Assembly (NCBI GenBank): GCA_023055505.1
Contig: JALIRH010000121.1
Location: forward strand, 124,001 to 188,000
Direction: 5' to 3'
Source of the DNA: Callipepla californica brunnescens
Lineage: Eukaryota; Chordata; Aves; Galliformes; Odontophoridae
DNA length: 64,000 nt
The number at the start of each line of letters is the position of its first letter. The stretch's first letter is position 1. A model generated the notes under the pieces. The model did no database searches. It saw only the letters and a list, made by a program, of their open reading frames with translations, and was not told where the DNA came from. Made by a program: the position numbers and the translations under genes. Positions 1 to 12,136 of this stretch are shown in pieces.

Positions 1-1500
1 TAACCCTAACACTAACCCCTAACCCTACCCTAGCCCTAACCCCTAACCCCTAATTTTAACCCTAACCCTTAACCCTAGCCCTACCCTAACCCTGCCCTAA
101 CCCTAACCATACCCTAACCCTAACACTGACCCTAACACTATCCCTGACCCTAACCCTTACCTATCCCTAACCTTACCCTAACTCCTAACCCTAACCCTAC
201 ACTACCCCTCAAATCTAACCCTAATTCTACCCTAACACTAACCCCTAACCCTACCCTAACCCTAACCCTACCCTACCCCTGACTCAAACCCTACCCTTAA
301 CCCTCCTTAACCCTACCCTAACCCTTACCTAACCCTAACCCTACCCTAACCCTTAACCCTAACCCTACCCTAACATTTACCCTAACCCCTAACCATAACC
401 CTAACACTAACCCTAACCCTAACCTTACCCTACCCTAACCGTGACCCTAACCCCTAACCCCAACCCATAAGCCCTAACCCCAAACCCTTACCTAACCCAA
501 ACCCTACCCTAATCCTAACCCTAACCCTGCCCCTAACCCTAACACAAACCCCTAACCCTACCCTAGCCCTACCCTAGACCTAACCCTACACTAGCCCTAA
601 CCCCTAACCCCTAACCCAAACCCTAACCTTACCCTAAACCTACCCTAACCCTACCCTTACCCTAACTCTAACCCTAACACTAACCCTACCCTAACTCTTA
701 CCCTATCCCTAACGCTAAGCCCTAACCCTGACACTGACCCTAACTCCTAACCCTAACCCTTACCGAAAATTCTAATCCAACCCTAACCCTAACCCTACCC
801 TAACCCTACCCATACCCCTACCCCTAACCCTACACTAACCCTTACCTATCCCTAACCCTAGCCCTACCCTAACCCTAACCCCTACCCTATCCCTAACCCT
901 AACCCTTACCCTAACCCTTACCTATCTCTAACCCTACCCTAACCCTTAACCCTAACCCTACCCTAACCCTCCAATCTAACCCTAATTCTACTCTAACCCT
1001 AACCCTACCCTAACCCTAAACCCTAACCCTACCATAACCCTATTGATGGACCCTAGTTCTACCCTAACCCTAACCCCTAACCCTAACACCTAACCCTAAC
1101 ACCTAACCCTTTGCTAACCCTATTGATGGACCCTAACTGTAACACTAACCCTACCCGTAATCCTACCCCTAACCCTTACCCAACCCTAACCCTAACCCTT
1201 ACCCTAAACCTAACCCTACCCTAATTCTAACCCTAACCCTGACCCTATCCCTAAACCTAACCCCTGACCCTAACCCCTAACCTTAACCCCTAACCCTAAC
1301 CCTACCCTTACCCTAACCCTACACCCTAACCCTAAACCCTACCCTAACCTAACCCTAACCCTACCCTAACCCTAAAACCCTAACCCTACCTCACACCCTA
1401 CCCTTAACCCTGACCCTAATACTTACCCTAACCATTATCTAACCCTAACCCTACCCCATCCCTACCCTACCCCTTAAACCTAACCCTAACCCTACCCTAA
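1..1500. repeat. Degenerate telomere-like array (CCCTAA orientation)
   Basis: The stretch consists almost wholly of CCCTAA, CCCTAAC, ACCCTA and similar variants of the vertebrate telomere repeat, heavily scrambled, with few perfect hexamer runs. Two copies of the marker ATTGATGGACCC lie near 1042 and 1132. The same marker recurs about six times after 59.7 kb, so both window ends carry one repeat family. No gene is visible. Confidence 0.95.
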
Positions 1501-2484
1501 CGGTGTCAGAATGTGACAGTCACAATATCAAAGTATCACAATGTCAGAATGTCAGTGTCACAAGGTTAGAATTTCACAATGCCAAAATATCACAATGTGA
1601 GAATCTAAAAATGTCACAGTGTCAGAATGTCACAATGCAAAAATGAAAGACTGTCACAATACCAGAATGTAAAAATTTCACAGTCAGAATATTACAGTGT
1701 CACAATGTCAGAAGGTCGCATTTTCAGAATGTCAGTACGTGAGGATGTCAGAACGTCACAATGTCACAAAGTGAGAATATGAGAATGTCAGAATAACAGA
1801 ATGTCAGAATGTGAGAACGAAATGATGTCAGAATGTGATTATGTGAGAATGTCCGAATTTCAGAATGTCAGAATGTCACAACGTCAGAATGCAAGAATAT
1901 CAGAATGTCCTAAGTTGAGAATGTCACAATGTATCTGAATAGAAGAATGTAACATTGGCACAATCTCAGAATGTAACAAAGACATCACATCATAATGTCA
2001 GAATGTCAGAATTTCACAACTTCACAATGTCACAATGAGAGAATTTCAGAACGCAGCAATGTAACAACCTGAGAATGTCACAATATCAGATTGTCAGAAT
2101 GTGAGAATGACAAAATGTGAGAATATCACAATATCACTATGCCAGATTCCCAAAATGCCACGATGTCACAATCTCAGAATGTCAGAATCACAGAATTTGA
2201 CACTGCGAGAATATCACAAAGTCACAAAGCCACAATGTCATAATATCACAATATCACAATGTCAGAATGTCACTATGGCAGATTGTCAGAATGCCAGAAC
2301 ATCAGAAGGTGAGAATATAAGAATGTCAGAATGTCACAATGTCACAATGAGAGAATATTAGAATGTCACAATGTCAACATGTCAGAATGTGAGAAAGGGA
2401 GAATGTCATGATGTCAGAATGTCTTAATGTCAGAATGTCAAATCGTCACAACCTCCCAATTAAAATTCAGGGAATATGACTGTG
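1501..2484. repeat. 8-bp minisatellite GTCAGAAT/GTCACAAT, block 1
   Basis: An 8-bp unit, mainly GTCAGAAT alternating irregularly with GTCACAAT, fills this block directly after the telomere-like array. Substitutions and short indels are common. Eight is not a multiple of three, so every plus frame reads the same eight-codon cycle without a stop; the 86-codon open frame at 2101-2361 is a product of this. The last five bases (CTGTG) are the target duplication of the following LTR. Confidence 0.93.
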
Positions 2485-3407
2485 TGTGAAAGACAGAAAC
2501 TGTTTTTTACTTTTGTTGTCTCAAAGCTTGCTTCATGAGGTCTTTCTGGCTAGAAGACTCTAATTGACAACTGCTTGGAGAAGCTGATCATCACAAAGGA
2601 CAATAATACTTGTATGGCACCGAAAGTACTACTCCTGTTGATTTATCTGTTGGGCCAGATGTGTTGGGTGGGCACAAATCAAACTAATGCCAGAACACGG
2701 AGGCAGCTAAAGAAAGCAGGATAGACACCCTGTTGTCCCTACAAGACAAGCCTCTCTTAAAACAAAACACCCACATGAATGGTGAGGAGCTTTCCTCCTT
2801 CAAGGTTTGAAAATTTAAAGCAAAACTGACCTTTAGGTTTAATCCCCTCGATAACCAGAGTCTGGAATGTGATGAATATGCATGTGCTATACCTTTAAAT
2901 AGCTATTCATTTCTCTCTTACGTGCGCATGTTTGGTGAAGCAATCCCCCATGTACCCAGCGCGCCGCTTGACAGAACTCATTGGTGTGTCGAGTTGCTCA
3001 GTTGGTTTTCTCGACACCACTAAACCAAAGACTTTGAAGAAGAGACTTTCCTGAGGGAAAAACCTCTTTGGAAGAACCCCCCTGCACAGCGCCTGCTTGC
3101 TGCAAAACTTCCCGGCTTTCTCCCATCCCCCGCGGAGACCAGACGAATTCCTGAGACCAACGGACTACGGACCTCGCCAGATCCACGGTGCTGATGCTCT
3201 CTCTTTCTCTTTCTTGCTTTCTGCCAAGTCTCTTCGCTTTTCATCTCTTTTCTATCACCCATCTTCCCTTCCCCATATCCCTAAAAAACTACTTATTGTA
3301 ATAAACTGGTTGGGCTAAAATTTGAACCATTGCCTTTTAATCTCACCATCGGGTATACACATACATATAAAGAACCTCATCTCCCTCCTTTATTTTGGAG
3401 CGTGACA
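2485..3407 (+). mobile_element. Solo LTR (923 bp) inserted in the 8-bp minisatellite
   Basis: The element begins TGTGA and ends TGACA and is flanked by the 5-bp direct repeat CTGTG (2480-2484 and 3408-3412). The uninterrupted array sequence GGAATATGACTGTGTCA at about 4354-4370 matches the empty site. A TATA-like CTTTAAATAG lies near 2894 and a polyadenylation signal AATAAA at 3300-3305, which gives plus orientation. A pyrimidine-rich R/U5-like stretch follows. There is no internal retroviral sequence, as expected after LTR-LTR recombination. A 5-bp duplication fits several avian ERV classes; the family was not identified. Confidence 0.85.
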
Positions 3408-4588
3408 CTGTGTCAAAACGTCACAATGAGAGAATATGAAAAAGTGAGAACATCACAATGACCGAATGTCAGAATGTCGCAATTAGAAAATCGGGGAATA
3501 TCAAAATGTCACAACGTCACAATGAGAGATAATAACACCAAGTGAATGACAATGTCACAGTGTCACAATGAGAGGATCTCAGAATGTCAGAACTTCAAAA
3601 TGTCAAAATGTCACAAAGTCCAAATATCACAAGGACAGAATGTCAGAATGACAGATTCCCACAGTTTCAGAATGTCAGAATGTGGTAATGAGAGAAAGTC
3701 AAAATATCGGAATGTCAGAATGTCACAAGGAGAGAATGTCAGAGTGTCACAATGCTATAATGTCAAAATGTCAGAACATCAGAAGGTCAGAATATCACAA
3801 TGTCACAACGAGAGAACCTCAAAATGTCACCAAGAGAGACTGTCAAACTATCAGAATGTGAGAATGAGTGAATGTCACAATGAGAGATGGCCACAATTTT
3901 AGAATGCCAGATTGTGAGAATGTCAGAATGTGAAAACGCCAGAATGGGAGTGAGTGAATGTCACAACATCAAAATGTCATAACGTCAGAATGTCAGAATG
4001 AACCAATGTGAGAGTGCCTGAATGTCACAGTATGAGAACGTCACAATATCACAAATCTCAGAATTTCAGTGTCAGAATGAGAGAATGTCACAATGCCACA
4101 ATGAGAGAATGTCGCAATTACAGATTATTGATAGATCAGAATGTCAGAATACGAGAAAGTGAGAATGTCCCAATGTCAGAATATCAGAATGAGGGAAAGA
4201 GAGAATGTCATGATGCCAGAATGTCAAATTGTCACAAAGTCACAATATCACAATGAGAGAATATCAGAAAGTGAGAATATGCCAGTGAATGAATGACACA
4301 TTGTGAGAATGTCAGAATGTCAGAACGTCAGAATATCAGAATTACAAAATCAGGGAATATGACTGTGTCACAATGTCACAAAGAGAGAATATGAAAAAGT
4401 GAGAATATCACAACGACCGAATGTCAGAATGTGACAATGTCACAATGTCAGAATGAGGGAAAGAGAGAATGTCATGAAGTCAGAATGTCAACTTGTCACA
4501 ATGCCACAATAGCACAGTAAGAGAATATCAGAAAGTGAGAATTATGACAGTGACTGAATGTCACGATGTGAGAAAGTCAGAATATTAG
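3408..4588. repeat. 8-bp minisatellite, block 2
   Basis: This continues the GTCAGAAT/GTCACAAT array after the LTR and starts with the second CTGTG target copy. It includes a recurring longer variant (GGGAATATGACTGTGTCA followed by GAGAATATGAAAAAGTGAGAA), which shows higher-order duplication of array segments. Open frames here are repeat artefacts. Confidence 0.92.
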
Positions 4589-4921
4589 TATAGGGCAAAT
4601 AACCCCCAAAAAAGCACTCCATGGAAATTGTGCGAAAGGCGGTATATTTTAGGTAGGCTTAAGAAAATGGTATACAAACAAGAAGAAAAGAGAGGAGCTC
4701 ACCTTGATGATGGTCGAGGCTCGCTAATAACTCCAAAAGGGAGGGATCTCTAACAAGAGAACCTTCCCTGCTGGAGGTCAGCCCTTAAATGGGGTCTTGG
4801 CAGAGGTGAAGTCAAACTCCACCCCTTCCAATCACACTCACTTGTGCCCCTGCAGCTGACTCAGGGCTTGCCTCAGGTGATCAATCAGTGGTTCAGGCCA
4901 TGATTCAACAGTTCCCATACA
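4589..4921 (-). mobile_element. Short solo LTR (333 bp), minus orientation
   Basis: The insert is flanked by the direct repeat ATTAG (4584-4588 and 4922-4926). Read on the minus strand it starts TGTATGGG and ends CCCTATA, so the ends form short inverted repeats with one end degraded from CA to TA. A TATA-like CATTTAAGG lies mid-element on the minus strand. The length resembles compact alpharetrovirus-type LTRs. No coding capacity is seen and the family was not identified. Confidence 0.75.
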
Positions 4922-7235
4922 ATTAGAATGTCAGAATGTCACCATGAGAGTATCTCAGAATGTCACAATGTCAGAATGTCACAACGATAGAATGTCAAAA
5001 TGGCAGCATGTGTCTGTGAGAGAATGTCACAATGACAGAATAGAAATATGTCAGAATATAGCAATGAGAGAATGTTAGAATGCAACAATGTCAACATGTC
5101 AGAATGGGAGAAAGTGAGAATGTCATGATGTCAGAGTGTCTTAATGTCAGAATGTCAAATCTTCACTGTGTCACAACTACAAGATTAGGGAATATGACTG
5201 TGTCAGAAAGTCACAATAAGAGGAGATGAAAAAGAGAGAATATCACAATGACCGAGTGTCACAATGTAAGAAAGTGAGAATGTGAGAATGTCAAAATGTC
5301 AGAATGACAGAATATCACTATGTCACAATGTCGCAATGTCTCAATGTCAGAATATCAATATGTAACAGTGTAAGAACGTCACAAATACCACAATGGGAGA
5401 ATGACAGATTGTCACGATTACAGAATTTCAGAATGTGAAAATATCAGAATGTCACAATGTCAGATTCTGAGAATGTCACAATGACAGAATGTCAGAATGA
5501 AAGATTTTCCAAATTCCAGAATGTCACTATGTCACAACGTCAGAATGACGCATTGTCAAAATGCTAGAATGTCACAATGTCACAAGGTGAGAACATCACA
5601 ATGGCAGATTGTCATAATGCCAGAACATCAGAAGGTGAGAATATTAGAATGCCACAATGTCACAATGTCACCATGAGAGTATCTCAGAATGTCACAATGT
5701 CAAAATGTCAGAATGAGGGAAAGAGAGAATGTCATGATGTCAGAATGTCTTAACGTCAGAATGTCAAATTGTCACAACGTCACAATATCACAATGAGAGA
5801 ATATCAGAAAGTGAGAATATGGCAATGACCGAATGACACATTGTGAGAATGTCAGAATGCCAGAATGTCAGAATGTCACAATGTCAAAATGTGTGAATGT
5901 CTGAATGTCACCATGAGAGAGAGTCAGAGTTTTACAATGTCACAATGTGAGAATGTCTGAACGTCAGAATGAGGGAGAGTTAGAATTTCAGAATGTCACA
6001 GTGTCACAATGTCATCATGTCACAATATCAGAATGTTGCATTGTCACAATGTGAGAATGACAGGTTGTCACAATTCCAGAATTTCAGAATGTCAACATGT
6101 CTGAATGTCACAATGTCACAATTTCACTATGTCACAACGCTAGAATGTCATAATATCAGAAAGTGAGAATATCACAATGGCAGATTGTCATAATGCCAGA
6201 ACTTCAGAAGGTGAGAATATTAGAATGTCACAATGTCACAATGTTACAATGTGAGTATCTCAGAATGTCACAATGCCAGAATATCAGAATGGCAGAATAT
6301 GAGAAAGTGAGAATGTCACAATGTCAAAATGTCAGAATGAGAGAAAGAGAGAATCTCATGATGTCGGAATGTCTTAATGTCAGAATGTCAAATTGTCACA
6401 ACGTCACGATATCACAATGAGAGAATATCAGAAAGTGAGAATATGACAATGACCGAATGACACAATGTGAGAACGTTAGAATGTGAGAATGTCAGAATTG
6501 GAGAATGTCACAGAGTCACAATGACAGATTGCCACAATTTCAGAATGTCAGTGTATCACAATGCCACAAAGTCACAATATCAGTATGTCATGAAGATAGA
6601 ATGTCACAATGACAACATATGACTGTGACAGAACGTCACAATGTCAGATGATAAATATGGCCGAAAATCACAATGAGAGAATGTTAGAATGTCACAATGT
6701 TAACATGTCAGAACGTGAGAAAGTGAGAATGCCACAATGCCACGATGTGAGAATCTCACAATGTCACAATGAGAGAGAGTCAGAATTTCACAGTATCAGA
6801 ATTTTGCATTGTCACAATGTGAGAATGACAGATTGTCACATTTCCAGAATTTCAGAATGTCACAATTCCAGAATTTCAGAATGTCCAAATATCTGAATGT
6901 CACAATAGCAGAATGTGAGAGTATCACAATGACAGAATGTCAGAATGACAGGTTGTCACAATTCCAGAATGTCACTATGTCACAATGCTAGAATGTCAGA
7001 ATGTCAGAATGTGAAAATAGCACAAGGGCAGGTTGTCATAATGCCAGAACTTCAGAATGTGAGAATATTAGAATGTCATAATGTCAGAATGGGAGAATGT
7101 CACAACGGCAGGTTGTCATAATTCCAGAAGTTCAGAATGGGAGAATATTAGAATGTAACAATGTTGCAATGTGACAATGAGAGTATCTCAGAATGTCACA
7201 ATGTCAGAATGTCAGAATGCCAGAATAAGAGAAAA
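4922..7235. repeat. 8-bp minisatellite, block 3
   Basis: The third block of the GTCAGAAT/GTCACAAT array contains repeated longer segments, for example AATGGCAGATTGTCATAATGCC near 5602 and 6176, showing segmental copying within the array. It ends where the sequence changes abruptly to the 11-bp G-rich repeat at about 7236. No independent gene is visible; the short plus frames are repeat-derived. Confidence 0.92.
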
Positions 7236-10200
7236 GAAAGGTATGAGGAGGCTATGGGGAAGCTATGGGGCAGCTATTGGGCAGCAGTGGGGCAGCTATG
7301 GGGCAGTAGTAGGGCAGCTATAAGGCAGCTATGGGGCAGCAGTGGGGCAGCTATGGGGCGGCTATGAGGAAGCCATTGGGCAGCTATGGGGCAGAAGTGA
7401 GGCAGCAATCAGGCAGCAGTGAGGCAGCTATGAGGAGGCTATGGGGCAGCTATGGGTCAGCTATCGAGAGGCTATGGGGCAGCTATGGGACGGCGATGAG
7501 GCAGACATGGGGCAGCTATGGGGGAGCAGTGAGGCAGCTATGGGGAGGCTATGGGGCAGTAGTTGGGCAGCTATAGGGTGGCTATGGGGAAGCCATTGGG
7601 CAGCTATGGGGCAGCAGTGAAGCAGCTATGGGTCAGTAGTTTGGCAGCTATGACGAGGCTATGGGAAGGCCATGGGGAAGCGATGGGGCAGCTCTGAGGC
7701 AGACAAAATGTAGCTATGGGGGAGCAGTGAGGCAGCTATGGGGTGGCTATGGGGCAGTAGTGGGGCAGCTATGGGGCAGCTATGAGGTAGCCATGGGGCA
7801 GCTATGGGGAAGCAGCGAGGGAGCTATGGGGTAGCAGTGAGGCAGCTATGATGAGGCTATGGGGAGGCTATGGGGCAGCCACGGTGCAGCTATGGGGCAG
7901 CAGTGGGGCAGCTATGGGCAGCAGTAAGGAAGCTATTGAGAAGGCTATGGGGGCAGCTATGGGGTGGCTATGGGGCAGCTATAGAGCGGCAATGTGGCAG
8001 TAGTGGGGCACCTATAAGGCAGCTATGGGGCAGCAGTGGGACAGCTATGGGGCGGCTATTAGGCAGCCATGGGGTGGCAATGGGGCAGCAGTGAGGCAGC
8101 TATGGGGCGGCTATGGGGCTGAAGTGGGGCAGCTATGAGGAGTCTCTTGAGAGGCTATGGAGCAGCTATGGGGCAGCAGTGGGGTAGCAGGAGGAGACTA
8201 TGGGGAGGCTATGAAGCAGGTATGGGGCAGCAGTGGGGCAGCTATGGGGCGACTATGGGGCAGCAGTTGAGCAGCTATGGGGCAGCCATGGGGCAGCTAT
8301 GTGGCAGTAGTGAAACAGCTATGGTGTAGCTATAAGCGAGCCTTAAGGCAGCAAGGGGCAGTAGTAAGGCAGCTTTGGGGCAGCAGTGGGGCAGCTATGA
8401 TGAGACTATGGGAAGGCCATGAGGAAGCTATGGGGCATCTTTGAGGCAGACAAAAAGTAGCTGTGGGGCTGCAGTGAGGCAGCTATGGGGCAGCTGTGGG
8501 GCAGCTATTGTGTAGCAGTGAGGCATCTATGAGGAGGCTATGGGGAGGATATGAGGCAGCTATGGGGCAGAAGTGAGGCAGCTATGGGGTGGCTATAGGG
8601 CAGCAGTGGGGCAGGTATGGGGCAACAAAGAGGCAGCCATGGGGCAGCAGTGGGGCAGCTTTGAGGCTACGGGGCGGCTATGGGGCAGTAGTGGGGTAGC
8701 TATGGGGCAGCAGTGAGGAAGCTAAGGGGAAGCAATGGGGCAGCTTTGAGGATGCTATTGGGAAGCCATGGGGCAGCAATGGGGCGGCTATGAGGCAGCG
8801 ACGGGGAAGCTATGGGGCAGCAGTGAGGCAGGTATGGGGCAGTAGTAAGGCAGCTACGGGGCAGCAGTGGGGCAAATATGAGGAGGCTCTCAGGAAACTA
8901 TGGGGCAGCTATGGGGCAGCAGTGAGGCAGTTATAGAACAGGTATGAGGCACTTATCAAGCAGCTATGGGTCAGCTATGAGGAGGCTATGGGGCAGATGT
9001 GGTGCAGCAGTGGGGCAGCTAAGGCAGCTATGGGGAGGCTATGGGGCAGCAGTGTGGGCAACTATGAGGAGACTATGGGGAGGCTATGAGGCAGCTATGG
9101 GGCAGTAGTCGGGCAGCTATTGGACGGCTATGAGGCAGCCATGGGGCAGCTATGGGGCAGCAGTGAGACAGCTATGGGGCAAGTATGGGGAGGCTATGGG
9201 GCAGCGACGGGGTGGCTATGGGGCAGTAGTGGGGCAGCTATGGTGAGGTTATGAGGCAGCCATGGGGTAGGTATGAGAAACCAGTGAGGCAGCTATGGGG
9301 CAGTAGTGGAGCAGCTATGAGGCAGCGGTGGGTCAGCTATGGGGTGGCTATGAGGCAGCAGTGGGTCAGCTATGGGGTGGCTATGAGGCAGCCATGGGGC
9401 AGCTATGGGACAGCAGTGGGGCAGCTATGAGGTAGCCATGGGGCACCTATGGGGAAGCAGCGAGGGAGCTATGGGGTAGCAGTGAGGCAGCTATGAGGAA
9501 GCTATGGGGAGGCTATGGGGAGGCTATGGGGAGGCTACGGGGCAGATATGTAACGGCTATGAGGCAGCCACGGTGCAGTTATGGGGCAGCCACGGTGCAG
9601 CTATGGGGCAGCAGTAAGGAAGCTACGAGAAGGCTATGGAGGCAGCTATCGGGTGGCTATGGGGCAGCTATGGGGCAACTATGAGGCAGCCGTAGGGCAG
9701 CTATGGTGCAGCAGTGAGGCAGCAATTAGGCAGAAGTTGGGCAGATATGGGGCAGCAGTGAGGCAGCTATGAGGAGGCTATGGGGCAGCTATGGGGCAGC
9801 AGAGAGGCAGCTATGGGGCACGAGTGAGGCAGCTATGGGTTAGCTATGAGGAGGCCTTGAGGAGGCTATGGGGCAGATATGGGGCAGCAGTGGGGCAGCT
9901 AATGCAGCTATGGGAAGGCTATGGGGCAGCAGTGTTGCAGCTATGAGGAGACTATGGGGAGGCTATGAGGCAGCTATGGGGCAGCAGTCGGGCAGATATA
10001 AGGCAGCTATTGGGAAGCAGTGGGGCAGCTATGGGGCGGCTATTAGGCAGCCTTTGGGCACCTATTGGGCAGCAGTGAGGCAGGTATGGGGCAGCTATGA
10101 GGACGTTATGGGGCAGCTATGGGGCAGCAGTGGGGCAGCAATAACGCAGTAGTGGGGCAGCTATGGGGCAGTAGTGGGGCAGCAATGAGGACGCTCTAGG

Positions 10201-11290
10201 GAGACTATGGGGCATGTATGGAGCGGCTAGGAGGCAGCTATGGGGCAGGTATGAGGCAGCCATGGGGTGGCTGTGGGGCAGCAGTGAGGCAGCTATGAAG
10301 AGGCTATGGAAATGCTATAGGGCAGCAGTGGGGCAGCTACGGAGCGGCTATGAGGCAGCCATTTTGCATCTATGGGGCAGCAGTGGGGCAGCTACGAGGA
10401 AGCTATAGGGCAGCTATGGGACAGCAGTGGGGCAGCTATGGTGCGGCTATGAGGCAGCCATGAGGCAGACACGGGGCAGCAGTGGGGCAGCTATGGTGCG
10501 GCTATGAGGCAGCCATGAGGCAGATATGGGGCAGCAGTGGGGCAGCTATGAGCAGGCTTTGGGGCGGCTGTGGAGCAGCAGTGGGGAAGCTATGGGGCAG
10601 TAGTGGGGCAACTATAAGTTAGCAGTGGGGCAGCTATGGGGCGGCTATGGGGCAGCAGTGGGGCAGCTATGAGGAGGTTATGGGGCAGCCATTGGCAGCT
10701 ATGGGGCTGCAGTGAGGCAGCAATGGGGCAGCAGTGGGGCAGCTATGGGGCGGCTCTAAGGCAGCAGTGATGCAGATATCGGGCAGCTCTGAGGAGGCTA
10801 TGAGGCCGCTATGAGGCAGTAGTGGGACAGCTATGGGGCAGCAGTGGGGTGGCTATGTGGCAGCAATGGGGCAGCCATGGGGCAGGTATGGGGCTGCAGT
10901 GGGACAGCTATGAGGAGGCTATTGGGCAGGTATAGAGCGGCTATGTGGCAGTAGTCGGGCAGCTATTGGGCAGCTATTGGGAAGCCGTGGGGCAGCTATC
11001 GGGCGGCTATTATACAGCCATGGAGCAGCTATGGTGCAGCAGTGTTGCAGCTATGAGGAGGCTATGGGGAGGCTATGGAGCAGCTATGGGGCGGCTATCT
11101 GGTGGCTATGAGGCAGCTATCGGGCAGCTCTGAGGAGGCTATGGGGCCACTATGAGGCAGTAGTGGGGCAGCTATGGGGCAGCAGTGGGGTGGCTATGGG
11201 GTGGCAGCGGGGCAACAGTGGGGCAGCCATGGGGCAGCTATGGGGCTGCAGTGGGGCAGCTATGAGGAGGCTATGGGGCAGCAGTGGGGC
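7236..11290. repeat. 11-bp G-rich minisatellite GGGGCAGCTAT, left block
   Basis: The basic unit is GGGGCAGCTAT, with common variants GGGGCAGCAGT, GAGGCAGCTAT, GAGGAGGCTAT and GGGGCGGCTAT. The G-clusters are always on the plus strand. Eleven is not a multiple of three, so all plus frames read one eleven-codon cycle and many spurious frames of 60-100 codons appear. Runs of four guanines separated by seven bases fit the usual G-quadruplex spacing rule. Confidence 0.95.
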
Positions 11291-11735
11291 TGCTGGTTTC
11301 CCCCCGCTTCTTTTGTTGGAGTCCTCGCCCCTTCCATGGTTGCCCACCAATGAGGACTGGCTGATCCCTCCCCCACATCGACGGCCCCGGACCCACAACC
11401 CCGACCCCACATCTGCAGCCCCAGCCCCATAACAGAGCCTTCAGACCCCTAACTGAGCACCCGGACTTAGAACCGAGCATCGAGCCCCATTAGCCCCAAC
11501 CCCAGCCCCACATCCCCGTCCCTCACCCAACTCCGCCCCACCCCACCCACACCCTATTCCCCCCTTCTCCCTCCGCCACCCCACTCCTCCCCCCCTCCCC
11601 TTTCCCACCTGCGTGTGCGCGAGCAGCCGCTGTAGCTCCCCCAGGAGCTCCACGTTGCGCGACCTCCCCCCCCCGCCAACGCCATGGCCGAACAGCCCCA
11701 CCCCCACTGCGCGCGGCTCTGGGAATAGCACTACG

Positions 11736-11769
11736 CGTGCGCCGGTCCCGGAAGCCGGAAACGGAAGTC
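11736..11769 (+). promoter_or_regulatory. ETS-type and NRF1-like promoter motifs
   Basis: CCGGAAG (11748-11754), CCGGAAA (11755-11761) and ACGGAAGT (11761-11768) are three adjacent ETS/GABP-type cores. They lie just after CGCGTGCGCC, which resembles an NRF1 site. The cluster is 15-40 bp upstream of two ATG codons, an arrangement common at TATA-less housekeeping promoters. Motif matches only; activity is inferred. Confidence 0.45.
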
Positions 11770-11805
11770 CCCCCCCCCCGCAGATGAACGGAGCGGTGGA
11801 GTACT

Positions 11806-12014
11806 ATGGCGGCGGCGGTGGCGGCGCCGCGGAAACCGCGGAAACCGCGCGTTGGAGCGGCGGCGGCGGCGGCGGCGGCGGCTCCGTTGCCGTGGGAACC
11901 GCGGAAACTGCGGAAACTGCGGAAACCGCGCGTTGGAGCGGCGGCGGCGGCGGCGGCTCCGTTGCCGCGGAAACCGCACGTTGGAGCGGCGGCGGCGGCT
12001 GTACGGGAGGCACT
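11806..12014 (+). CDS. Possible first coding exon (Ala/Arg/Pro-rich), unrecognised
   Basis: An ATG at 11806 opens an alanine-rich frame beginning MAAAVAAPRKPRKP, typical of first exons in CpG islands. A good splice donor (GTGAGC) lies at 12015. A second ATG at 11784 opens another frame beginning MNGAVEYYGGG. Neither was recognised. The coding sequence is dominated by GCG/GGC triplets and a threefold module, so it may be low-complexity non-coding DNA. The ETS-type cluster upstream supports transcription towards the right, but no downstream exon was found in the minisatellite that follows. Expression data would be needed to accept this as a gene. Confidence 0.25.
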
Positions 12015-12136
12015 GTGAGCTTTGGGGGTGGGGCTGGGCAGGGGCAGGGGCAGCGGCAGCGGCAGCGGCAGCGGGGGAGGGGCGGGGCAGGATTCCGGGG
12101 CCGCGCGGCGCTCTCTTTTTTCCCCTAGCACTTGTA

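Larger units (their letters stand above)
11291..12136. promoter_or_regulatory. CpG island inside the minisatellite
   Basis: This is non-minisatellite sequence, very GC- and CpG-rich. A C-rich left part (11291-11600) leads into a core with promoter-type motifs (11700-11800), a GCC/GCG triplet-rich part with three related modules built on a GCGTTGGAGCGGCGG core (11806-12005), and a GGCAGC repeat (about 12040-12075). It is unmethylated-island-like in composition and could be a bidirectional promoter. Long frames occur on both strands because stop codons are rare at this GC content, so they are not evidence of genes by themselves. Confidence 0.7.

Noticed and set aside
2101..6991. Cysteine-containing MSECQNVR-type repeat peptides
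   Set aside because: They are products of the 8-bp unit, which is open in all plus frames; no conserved gene structure is seen.
1501..7235. CRISPR-like array
   Set aside because: The repeat is 8 bp, without spacers of constant length, and the setting is a vertebrate genome.
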